From positions 21,392,501 to 21,456,500 of the forward strand of contig OY987268.1 of assembly GCA_963920665.1 (NCBI GenBank): a stretch of DNA of 64,000 nucleotides, in the 5' to 3' direction. The DNA is from Straminergon stramineum (taxonomy: Eukaryota; Streptophyta; Bryopsida; Hypnales; Calliergonaceae). Each line of letters starts with the position of its first letter. Position 1 is the first letter of the stretch. Below the pieces are notes generated by a model. That model saw only the letters and a list, made by a program, of their open reading frames with translations. It searched no databases and was not told the DNA's origin. The position numbers were made by a program, and so were the translations under genes. Positions 1-11,252 of the stretch are shown in pieces.

Positions 1-3000
1 GTAAAGAAGAAATTAGGGGAAGGAAAGAAAAAGAAAGTGAATGAAAGGAAAATAATGGATTGTAACCAATAAAATGCTTCCAAATGCATGATGTATGTAA
101 AGAAGTATTTCTTACTTTGAATTGCATTGGCATGATGGCCTTAGAGGGGGAAGTAGTAGAAGGAAGAAGGAAGACACATGGACATATGAATGAGGGCATA
201 TGTATGTGTAGCTTCCATTAGTGGGGAGTAATTGAGCCAATGGTAAAATCAGAAGTTCAAGTGGAATGATGTGCATGAAAATGCAAATACAATTGAAGAC
301 ATGACTACATAATCTACTTCCATTGCTAGAGAGTACTTAAGCCAATGGAATGCTTGGAAAAACATAGGCAATTAAATATGTGCAAGTGCATATATACTCA
401 AGGATATGTGAACATGGCGTCTCTGAGTCTAGTTGTACTACAAGAGAAAGTGGTGTTGTAAATGAGTTTTTAAGTATAGTCCTAGACGTAAGACTATAAG
501 TTATGACCTCTAAGGAGATTTTCAATAAAAATTTACTAGAAATACATATGTTTTTAGTAAAATTTTATTGAAAATCTCCTAAAAGGTCATTACTTATAAT
601 CTTGTGTTTAGGACTATACTTATTAACATGTGTTCATTTTACAAGTTTTAATATGTGGTACAAGAAAAAATAAAATCAACTTTTTGATTTTCAAGTCCGA
701 GATGACCCTAAACTATTGGATGATGGTGGAAAGGTATCCAAACCGAATGGCGTGGTTGTGTGGATGGTTTACAGGTACAACTTTTGTGGTTCAATACCTA
801 GCTGTGGCAGGTTAGTTTATCTAGCGTGAAATCAACCTTTCTCCCTAACAACACCCCTCACAGTGTGTTCTTCAACACATTTGTGTAAAAAAAAACTTTT
901 TGATTTTATTTATTTCCAAATTTTCTAGAATTTGATCATAAAGATGTTTCTTTTTCTTCTCTTTGGCTATTTTTATCTCATCTATTTCTTTTGAGATTCT
1001 TTTAAAAGAGTCTAAAGTATATTTCTTTGTGAGAAGAGCAACTCCCACTTGAAAAAAATCCATAGTGGGCTACAATTCCGTACCCTACATTTTTTTAATC
1101 TAATAATAATAATATTGATCCTATTTTAGGCTTGGTGTAGTAGTAGTAATCTTAAAGATAAAATTCTCCACCTCTTTGTAATATTCTATATGGATATTTT
1201 GTAAATAAAAAGAAGTAAGTCAAAGTTTAGGATTTATTGAAGAAATTATTGTGATTATAAAAAATAAAAAATATATATATTATTTAAACCATATTTACAA
1301 ATGCTAAAGTTTTTATCAACAAAATTTTTTATATTAAACACTTAATATCAATGTTGAAATTTGAAAATATAAAACAATTCAAATTTAAAAAATAAGGGAA
1401 ATTACCTTTGGTAAACCACATAATGAATCCCATATTAGTATCACTGAGATCTTCATGTGGTAATATCCAATAATTTTTATTGGTACCCAAGTGCAAAAAT
1501 GGAGTATCTTCAATTTGGCCATATTTTTTTGGAATTGTTGGAGGATATAGATTTTCTAATGATTGTATCTAAGATGTGAATTTAGGTTGTAAAATCTTGT
1601 AAACAACTCTCCAAGATTGAAAATTTTTTTTACCAATGGTTTGATGTTGTGATTTTTCCTGTTTGATTGTGCATATCTATAAACTTTGATGTTAAATAAA
1701 TAATTATATTAAATTATTGTATTGATACTAATTGTGATAAATATCAAGCTTAAATAACATGTTATGAATATAATTATTTTAATAAAACTTGAAATGAACA
1801 ATAGAATTACATTTATCTAAAATAAAATGAATTTTTTTGTAGTATACAAAATAGATTACAATGTAATTGAGGTGGAAACTATTTACATGGCTAACTTGTC
1901 AATGAAAGTATCAAGCCACCAACTAATCATGATCATGTCTCCACTACTCTTCTCTTCTCCTCATTCAAAATATCCTCCATGCTTGTAAGTATATTCTAAG
2001 AGATCATAATATTCTTGACACTTTTGACTTCAAAAAAACTATCAATATATATACCTAATATTTTCTCTCCTATAAGAACACATGATTTAAATACTTTTGT
2101 CATTTTAGATATATCAAATTTACAATTTTGATTGTTTAAATTAGACATTTAATAGCTTTGTTCACAACTCTAGGAATTGATATTCCTAGTGTTTCTAACT
2201 TTTGTATATCATTGTGAATACTATTATTAATATTATTGAAAGTGATTTGTTTTTTTACATTAATTTTTTTCTCTTAAAGCAACTTCTAAAATATATTTGT
2301 GTCTTTTACCCCCAATATGAGCTTTCCATTTCTCTTTAGAATTAAAAAAATTTATTACAAGGGGAAAAGATGTGTGTATTTGAAGACATTTTATTTATTA
2401 TATAAAACTAGAATTGTAAAAATGCCAAAGATTTAAGAAAAAATAGTAAATAAATACAAAGCTATGTTCTAGAAGGCATAAATGAATAGAAAATAAATTA
2501 CTATATGTCAAATTTATATGAAGTTTTTTGAGGTATTTCAAAGTGAAAGAACTTTGCTACATGTAATTCACTTCACTTTTATTTGACTTAACTTCTTTCA
2601 AAAAAATGAAACTAAAACAAAATCTAAAAGCAAAAGTTTTTTGTATCAACTACTACATTCTTTTTTAAATTCTATTTTTTTATTTTCTAAAATTAATAAA
2701 TTATAGATATTTTTGTATTATTATATTGGGCAAAAGTATACCAAAAGATGAAGAATGTTGTGCTTTGTTAGTCCTTGATTGATGTTGTAATTGTGTGGTA
2801 GACAAATGAGATTAGGGTCAATTTGTCCAATAAGGATACTTGAAAAAAGCATATTGAAGTGCAGAGATTCAATTACCATGTTGGTCACTAGCTTGAAGAT
2901 AGCAATGTGTGTGTTTCTTGAGAAATCCTATCAAAACCCACCTTTCTCTTATTGGCCTCCATTTTTGTTTGTTTTGACCAAAATAGGAGATTCAACAAAA

Positions 3001-4497
3001 TACTCCTTGTGAATTTCTTTAAACATCACTTCATGCCCATCAATTTGTTTTGGTTTAATCATTTTTTTTCAAGTTGTGGAGCTTGTTACAATTTAAATTA
3101 GTTATCACAAAGTTTGTCTTCACATTGAATTTTTGTTGTAATAGTGGTTGTCATAGTATCCATTTGTTACTATGCTCTTCCAAGATGGAATTTCATATTC
3201 TTGTATATTGGTCTTGTTTAAATCTTAGTTCCACAACCATGTCTAGAAATTTGATCTTTAAGCATGTCCAAATGTCCAATATTAAGTCCTTTTATTTGGA
3301 TCTGAGTCGGCTCGTCCAAATTTCATTATGGTGATCCTTTGGAAGGTATCCGAACAAGAAAGTCCCTTTTATCCAAACTCTAATAGGTCAATTCCAATTT
3401 GACAAACTTGTCTGGAATTTGTGTTGGTTCTAGGGGTCTAGATGAGAATGATGGACACTTTCCATCATACCACAAATTCGCCTTGTATAATTAGTATGAA
3501 GGATGTATTATTGTAGTGGGTGCCCATTTGGATGGTAGTTCTTTTAAGATCTGAATGTTATTGCGATTAACCACTCTTGCTTGGTGTATGTGCCAACTAC
3601 ATTTTTTCACATCTTTCAAAGCAATACACGATCAATTGAAGGTCTCTTTTGTATGTTTCTATAGATTGCATCTATACTTTGTCAAATGACTACAAGAATT
3701 CAACACATGTTATTGGGCCACTTTGACACATCAAGAAATAGTGGAAATTATCATTAGGTTCAATAACATATGTTCATTGAAGTTCCATATTAGTCAAGGG
3801 TAATCAACTTGTACTTGTTGCTATCTTAGTCTTTGTTGTAAGTTGGTGTCTACTAGTGTAGTGATGGGACCAACTTCTTGCTAAGGCATACATCATACAT
3901 ACCAAAGAGTAGTGATTTGTGGCAAAGTGTGTTGTGTTCTACTTGTAAAGGCCAAATATTGCATGACTTAGCTTGTATAAAAGGAGAGTGAGCATTGTGG
4001 TGTTCAACTATTGTTACTTATGACATGGAAGTTGATTTCAGCATTGAAAAGCTATTGGAATGGAGGTGGTTTGAAATGATGGAGGCGGGTACAATGAAGG
4101 CAAGTGATCCAAAGAAGGTAATTTAATTGGAATATGAGAAGGCATTAGCCCAAACCCTTCTTGAGAATGCATTGCCAAAAATAATGTTGTTCATCTTACA
4201 TCAACATATGTCTCATTGGCAAGATCAACAATGTAAGCTAGCATTAAGGATCTGCAAGTTGATGAGATACTTAGTTTCATTGACTTTGCAAAAAATGACT
4301 CATTGAAGGGACAATATGTGAGGTTGTGAGTGATTTTAATTCTTCTCTTGAGGTAGAACATATACAACAAGTTCTAATGATTTCTTGATGAAATTATCCT
4401 ACGATTGTCTAGCGTTGTTCAATTGTGCCTTCCAAACAACAGACAACCTTGTCTATTTTCCTAGTTTTTGAAATACTTAAATCTTAGGGGGGTTAGT
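1..4497. other. gene-free AT-rich intergenic DNA
   Basis: No reading frame here has recognisable protein content. The longest open stretches are short and of low complexity. Apart from the foldback MITE at 473-620, I see only AT-rich sequence with scattered homopolymer runs. A stretch near 4020-4320 on the plus strand reads weakly like decayed coding sequence, but it has stops and I cannot assign it. Confidence 0.7.
473..620. mobile_element. foldback MITE, possible TA target duplication
   Basis: A 148-bp near-palindrome. The left arm begins AGTATAGTCCTA and the right arm ends in its complement. The arms pair over about 65 bp, including a GGAGATTTTCAATA segment, around a short AT-rich centre. 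TA flanks both ends (471-472 and 621-622), as for Tc1/mariner-type MITEs. There is no coding content. The family is inferred from the TA only. Confidence 0.6.
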
Positions 4498-5390
4498 TGT
4501 GAGCGCCAAATTACCCACCCTTGGTAATTCGCGAACACAACCAAGTTCTGGGTTTCAACTAAGTGACTCCTACTTTTGGGTGTGTAAGTGTGGTCCACTG
4601 TGCCTTCCAAGCAATGGGTCTTTTTACTAAGTGCCTAAGTGACCCCCAATTGCAAAATTCGCTTAAACTACTTCCAATGTTTTGGGTTAACCGAATGGAA
4701 GGCCCGCTAGATGATTTGGGTAGGACCCAACCCAAGGCAGAACTATCTTAAGAACACTCTAGTTCATCTTGTGCCATTTCTAAAAATATAAGACTCGACC
4801 TTATCCGACCTTCTTAGCTGAAGTTATGGTTGGATGAAGTTTGACCGCTACTCAGTTCTTCGAACTTCATCCATCAATTACACCTAGCTCCCCAATTCAG
4901 AAAGATCCGAAATTTTGGGGGATGGTTCACAAGGATTTCCTCTACCCAGATCTGGAATTGGACCCTGATCGGGGATTTCTACTAAATTTTCATCCAAGCC
5001 TTATCCAAACTTTATCTACTAATTACTCCTAACTTACAACTCGGAATTGACTTTTTCCTTTGGCCTTGGACCCTAGGTGGTAGCCTCCTTCTAATGTGGT
5101 TGATTCCGTATCTAACCCGGAGTTTAGCTATTCTTCATCCAACTTGATCCTAAACTTCGTTCGGCAATAACTTCCTCACTTTAACTCCAAATTGGATAAG
5201 CCTTAGGGTTTTGGAAAGCTACGGACCTCCTCTATGGGTTTCTACCCTAATAAATGACTTGACCTATGGTCTCGAGGGCCTGACCAAAGGACGACCCTGG
5301 GTCCAAGCTACCAATTTCTAATTAGAGCCCTAGGGGAAGTTTGGGGAGGGTTAACCCCTAAAGGTATTTGACTATGTTTTCACCAAAAAT
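4498..5390 (+). repeat. LTR-type repeat, family X, copy 1
   Basis: Begins TGTGAGCGCCAAATTACC and contains no gene. The same sequence, diverged, recurs at 45070-46200 in the same orientation and at 53320-54314 inverted. Shared landmarks are GTGCCTTCCAAGCAATGG and repeated TGAAGTTTGA / AACTTCATCC segments. The TGTGAG start is typical of plant LTRs, but I found no paired LTR, primer site or polyprotein. The right boundary is approximate. It runs on towards the family Y copy at 6270-9288, and the two may belong to one element. Confidence 0.55.
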
Positions 5391-6269
5391 GCTCCAAAAT
5401 TGTCATCTCTAGTACAAGTACCAAATTTTAGAAAAAATAAATTTTTGGACAAATGTAACTGTAGGATCTTGTAGTAATCTAGTTTGGGAAGATGTGGAAC
5501 AAATTTCAGAAATTTTCACCATTTGCATTGCAAGATATTAGCATTTGAAGTGACAAAAAGCCATTTTTTGGCCCTGCAAAAATTTGGGCAAATGCACTCC
5601 ACAAGGTTAGATCATTATGAAAAAATGTCCAAAATGGTTGTAACTCTTTGGATTCATTCTTCAAGTCATGTTGTCTACATGCTTGAAATTTTTTATATCA
5701 TTTGGAATTGTACAACATATAGGAAAAAAATAGTAAATTGAAGGAAATAGAGAATGATTTAAAATACTAAATTGTTAATAATTTATTCATGGAATTGAAA
5801 AATTCCAATACCAATGGTTAAATTGTTGTAATAAACAATCTACACCTCATGTTTTTATTTTTTTCCAAAAATATTAAAAATTGAATAAAATAAAGGTCTT
5901 CAAAGTTTATTTTAGAGTAGAGATTCCATTACTACCCACAAACTACCTACAACTAAAACTCTTCATAACTTTCATCTCATAAATCAAAATGGAATGATTC
6001 AAAGCTTTCCGTATATGTAAAAATTAGAAAAATCAATCTTAAATTTTTATTTTAAGAAAAAGTGATTTTTAAAGAAGTTTTTTTTGCTACCTGGGTTGCC
6101 TGTTGGGCAATGAAAACAACATATCATACAATAACTTTTTAACCATGTATTCAAAAGTTATGAAAATTATTAGATCTTAAAGCTACTCCTCAGGCATATA
6201 TTGTGTGAAAATTTCAAAGAAAAAAAATAAAAATTCCATCTATAGTGAGCTACCCGAAATCACTATGTT
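5391..6269. other. AT-rich DNA between repeat copies, no gene
   Basis: No supported coding region. The stretch is AT-rich and lies between two repeat segments. It may be the inner part of one long LTR element, but I see no diagnostic motif in it. Confidence 0.5.
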
Positions 6270-9200
6270 GCCAAAAAACACTGTTTGGTCCTTTAGGGGT
6301 GAACTCATACCTTGGAACTTGAGTTGCTATTCACGCCCACCAGAAGCTCTACATCCTCTGCCATGAACTCCCGTGCCGTGAGATAACGAACCACCGTTCT
6401 AATCATAAAATAAATTGATACAAGGATTTAATTGTTGATTTTCTCTCCTACTTCTTTCCTCCTCCCTCCTTTTCTTTCCTCCCATACTTGAAGGTGGCTC
6501 AACTAACCCCCGACTTCCCTACTAAGCTAATTTTAAGCACGCGTCATTCCCTTTTCCGAGTTGAGCTATCTCTTACGTCCTACGCTTAATCTCGGGGTGA
6601 TTACCTACTTCTAATCTAAGGCCTAAGTAAGTCGTGGGGATTTCCCTTCCTATCTTATCCACTTCTACTCTTCACCTTTAAATGGTCCTTCCCTTTGTCG
6701 TTTCTCCTTATTCTTCAGGCCTTACACCATTCTTGCTCCTTCCTTCTTTGTTCATCTTTTTCTACTGTGGTGAGGTTTTGTAAGAGACGGGGAGTTAGAT
6801 TCCCCGCCCCAAGTCTATATTAAAGTGGTAAGGACCTCGAGTGGTATCTCTTCTTTCCTTCCTTGGCTTGATTTTGGAACCCCAATCCTCTCTTAATTCT
6901 GGCCCAGCCCTTCCTATGCCCCTTCCTTAACTCCGTCCATTTCTCCCCGTTGGTTGCTGCCAATACTTGGTCCGGTTGGCTATTGGTAGTACGCGGCCTG
7001 CTGGTTTCTAGTTGTTGGGTGCTAGGTGCTGGGACGTGCCTGATTCTTGTGCTGATTTCTAAGGCTTTGAGTTGGGCACTAGGGCTTGCTTAATTCTTAT
7101 GCTAATTTCGAAGGCTTTACAGGAGAAGACCAGGGCCAATAAGGGGGGACCTTGGCTTGTCGGGCCGAGGCTCCTACCCTATCCTCCCCTAGCCATCCTA
7201 CTTACTCTTCTCGACTTCTAATTCCTAGTTTTCCTTTTTGGAAGCTAAACCTTGGTTTGTTCCTAACATGTTTTGGGAACTAAACCTTCTGGGGCAGAGG
7301 GCCACGTGGTCCTACGGTCTTCCTGTGAGGTGGTTTTAATGCACTGCCAAGACTTTGAATCCCTCGGGGGTCCAAAGCTTCGCTATCATCCCTCTTTTTA
7401 ACACATTGCCGAGACTTTTTTTACCTCTAGAGGGTTCAAAGCTTCGCCGCACTTTCCGTTTCTAACCCGCTGCTAAGACTTTTCACCCCTAAGGGATTCA
7501 AAGCTTCATTGTATGGGCATGATCCACTACCTTCACACCCTCGTTTCTCTCAACAAGGAATGACACGTCACCGATTAGGGACAAGGACACAAGATAAAGA
7601 AATTGCCTCGGACACTCAAAGGCTAGCGCCATGAGTTAATAACATCAAGGACTTGCACTAAAGGCCCCCCCAAAGTGGCATCACCAGTCATATGGGGGGT
7701 TGCCCTAGGGTTAATACAATGACAAGACAAAGAGGGTGGCCGATAGGAACCCACCAAAGTAAACGTACACAAGCTCTAATAACAAAGTAAGGTAAACAAA
7801 CTTCCAAGCTCGAGCTTGGAAGGGTTAGTGCCGTGCTGAATCAAAAAGAGAAGGCAAGGGACCTACAAAAGACCTTGCAAGCTCCAAAAACAACAACAAT
7901 GGCTAAAAGTGTCCAAAAAACATTGTTGCAAGGTTTGTGGCTAAAATGCCACAATTCCACTGTCAATTGGACCCAACGGACCCAATTACACAAAAAGGGG
8001 GTTGTGAGAGAGGAGAAGGGGTGTCCTTTTATACTCTTTCCTGGGCACCCACCTCTCCTTGTTCATCTAAGTTAACCTTATCTCCTTGGATTTCCATCCA
8101 AAACTTAAGGTTTTCATCTTATGTTGGCCCACTAAGCTAACTTTTGGAGATTAAGTCTGAATTGCAAACAAATTGCGCCACTGGCTTCAGAAGGCCATTT
8201 TCAGTCCAAGAGAACCCCCTCCCCCTTCTCTGTCTTCAAAATCACAACGAAACCTAGTGCCACTTAATGCCAAAAACCGGAAAAAATCCCAACTTTTGGG
8301 GGTTGACTTTTCTAGCCAAAGTAACTATCCTAGGCTCCTAAGTAGGTATGGGGGAGTGAGAAAAGACCTATCTTGAGTTGCATTCCACTTTCATATGCTC
8401 CCGCTCCGCCGGTCAAACCCGCCGTGGACTTTAATTTCTGTTAATTGTTGGGGAATGTTGCAAGTTCGGATACTTCTGACTACCGGAATGTTGTGAAACT
8501 TCTCGAGGAATCTTATTAACATAAATGAAGCTATGATAATTTTTAGTGGGATTTTACCGCCACCTGGGAAATTTCTAGGAATTTTTCATCGCAAATTTGG
8601 GTAGTTTGACTATCCGGAAAGACATCTTCTGACTATTAGAAAATTCCGAAACTTTTCATGGAACCTCCCATGGGATCCCACGACACGTGTGTAGGCTCAT
8701 ATTTTTATTCTACACATCGGCCTAGGGGGGAAAATTCCACCCCCTCGTTTAATTATTAACGGCCAAGGAATCTTCCACATCGGGGGGAATCTTGGCAAAC
8801 CGACTTCACCGTTGGTTCCCGGGCATGGGTTTGACCCCAAAACACACTCCTTGGACCTTAGATTCCTCCATAGTCCCACCTAGGTATTTTCGACATCTGC
8901 AAGCCTACAATTTGGGGTTCTGCTATTTCGTCGGTGGAATGGGGAAACTAGAACCTATCTTCAGGAACTGACTCCTATGCCTCACCAGGGTTCCCTAAAC
9001 CAAATCTAGCTTAGAGATGTCTGTCCCATGTGGGATTTTGAGCTTGATACGCCCACTACTCATAATTGGCCCATTTGCCATGATTAGTTGGGTTCTAACC
9101 TATTTACAATTTGTGGTTGGGTCATTCTAGCTACAACATACTCAAACTAGACCAAATACTATATTGGAATGTGACATTTTTATTTTGGTTCTACACTCTT

Positions 9201-9288
9201 TTTAGGATTTTTTATATAATAAAGTGCAATTAAAATGACAAAATACAAAAAAAAGAGTGAGCCCTTGGTGATGAATTGGAGGCTCACA
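6270..9288 (-). repeat. LTR-type repeat, family Y, copy A (holds the unoccupied hAT site)
   Basis: On the minus strand this starts TGTGAGCCTCCAATTC at 9288. It aligns with the repeat starting at 20344 and with 54320-56298. A TATA box (TATAAAAGG, complement of 8025-8033) sits in the same context as in copy B. At 7330-7510 are three degenerate copies of a roughly 65-bp unit containing AAGCTTCG. At 6361-6368 (minus strand GTTCATGG) is the uninterrupted version of the site into which the 21-kb hAT element inserted in copy B. No polyprotein gene is present, so it resembles a long solo LTR or a non-autonomous element. Confidence 0.65.
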
Positions 9289-10037
9289 TAGAGTTGTACC
9301 TTGGCTCAAGGTTCCTTTTGCTAGGTGTCCGAGACTTTCCTTCAACATGTCCCTCACCGCCATGTCACCCTCGCAGAGTTGGATGAATGCTTAGATGAAT
9401 TTTGTAGGTTGGATGTGAATACACTTGGTAGGTCTGACTCCCCATTTTTTCCTTCCTTTTCTTTCCCTTCCTTCCTTCTACCCCTATCCTTGTTCGATGT
9501 GAAACAAGGTAATTGGCTGGCCACCTACTTCTAAAGCCCTAACCTGAGTAATTAATGACCACTCGCCTACTTCATTGTACTAAACCCACTAACCTAAACC
9601 TCAAAGATTAATGACTACTACCTACTACTACCACTACCTCCTAATCAATGTCCATATCCATCAAGCTACTTCTAATGGGTGGAGACACCTCCTAGTATTC
9701 CTATTAAGTCCTTTCCTTCCTCCTCCTCCTTCACTTGTGTTGTTGTGTAGGAAGATGGTTTGAGGGAGAGAACGAGTTGTAAGGTTGTTTTCCTATGACT
9801 ACTTCCCCCTATGCTTCTATCGTGGCTTGGTTCTACTATGCTTCTTCCTCTATTGCTTTTCTATTCTATCCTACCTCCTAACCTCCACGTTCCTTCTACT
9901 TCCCTCTATTCCATCCTACTTCCTAACTTCTATTTTTTCCTATTCTATCCTACTTTCTAACCTCTATTTTTCCTCTACTTCCCCTTTTTTTCTATCCTAT
10001 CCCCTACTTCTAATTTTGTGCTCAAATAGCAAGAAAA
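9289..10037. repeat. pyrimidine-rich gene-free stretch with degenerate tandem repeat
   Basis: No gene is supported. From about 9430 onward the plus strand is strongly C/T-rich. Between 9830 and 10010 a unit of roughly 50 bp built of CTATCCTACTTCCTAACCTC and T-rich spacers repeats several times. The Copia element follows directly. Confidence 0.5.
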
Positions 10038-10283
10038 TGTTGAAGAACATGTACATACTAGTATAGATAGTGTACATTCAGCTCTAGGAGTAGCATTAGA
10101 CTCTTAGTTAGACTTAGAGTCCATTGGGTATTGCTTGTAGTCAAAGGCAGCCCAACGTTGTTAGTTATCCCACATGGTTTGTGGATAACTAGTGAAAGGC
10201 TTTTAGCTTATGTTCAGCCCACTTATGGGCCTTGGTATCTTCTACCATCTAAGTAAAGCCTTTCTCCCATTCAAAACTCAATA
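10038..10283 (+). repeat. 5' LTR of the Copia element
   Basis: Starts TGTTGAAGAACATG and, judged by the target duplication, ends CTCAATA, so the terminus is TG...TA rather than the usual TG...CA. It matches the 3' LTR along its full length with 6 substitutions, mostly transitions. Confidence 0.93.
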
Positions 10284-10296
10284 GGTTATGGGCCCA
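10284..10296 (+). promoter_or_regulatory. primer-binding site matching the anticodon region of initiator tRNA-Met
   Basis: GGTTATGGGCCCA directly follows the 5' LTR. It is complementary to the anticodon-loop region of plant initiator tRNA-Met (UGGGCCCAUAACC, recalled from memory), not to the tRNA 3' end. Priming from an internal cleaved half-tRNA is established for Drosophila copia and yeast Ty5. Use of it here is inferred from the match. Confidence 0.75.
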
Positions 10297-11252
10297 TGCA
10301 CTTGGCATTGCGCATGAGGGAGAGATTCAAGTCATTTGGAGAAGATCTTGGAGCTTGGAAGAGCATACTGAATTTGGGCTCTTTTTCACCTACAAACTAT
10401 ATGGTGTGAGTAAATTTTCCAAAAAAAGAAAAAAAGGCTTTGAAGTGCATTTTTGTTTTGAGCTTTTGATGGCTGGTTTGTGAGGTTTTGAGTCCATTCT
10501 AAGTGTGAGTTTGCTCATGGTAGTAATCAAACCTAGTTAGGGCTGGTTGCATGCTCCTAGTTTGAGTTTGTGCTTAGAAGTGTACATTGGCAGTCCATTG
10601 GGGCTGATTGTGTACTTGGGTGCATTGGTGATTGTAACAATTGCAATTTAGTGAGAGTCCTTTGTGAGGCTTGAAAGCATTTTTGGGTTGCATAAGGCGT
10701 TTGCCATGCATTGAGGGCTAAGTGGTACCTTTGTGAGTGAGTGAGACGAATTTGTGAACCCAAGAGGGCTGGTTTGTGCCCTTGTGAGTGTGTGAGACCT
10801 AATAGTGGACATTGTGAATTCAAGAGGGTTGATTTGTGTCATTGGGAGGGAGCAACATCCAATTAGGGTTCTTGAGTGGCTTGGTGAACTAAGTAGGGAT
10901 GTTGGAGGCCATTCTTGTCCATGAGGTGCTCATTGTGAGTGGGAGCTTCCATCTAGGGCTAATTGGAAGTCTTGAGATCCTTGTAGTGTGGAGTATCTAC
11001 TTTGTGAGGAGAATTGTGAGTTTACTTGTGGTTTTGAAGTAGCACCAGCCCATGACGAGCATGTGGTGGTTGTGAGCTTCATTAGGGTCTGAATTGGTGT
11101 TGAGAGAAAGTGTTGTGCTTGTGAAGAGTGGTTTGGCGTTCTTAGGGTTGCAAAGTCCTTGTAAGGATTGATTAGTGCCATTTCAGCCCAATTCGCCCCA
11201 AGAGTGTTTGGAGACCTTTTGGGTGTTGCCAACAAGTGGAAGGTGCTTCAAC
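10297..11252 (+). other. untranslated leader of the Copia element
   Basis: About 960 bp between primer site and gag start. It is rich in GTG/TTG and contains degenerate repeats of phrases such as GGGCTGGTTTGTG (10.5-10.9 kb). No open frame with recognisable content is present. Confidence 0.6.
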
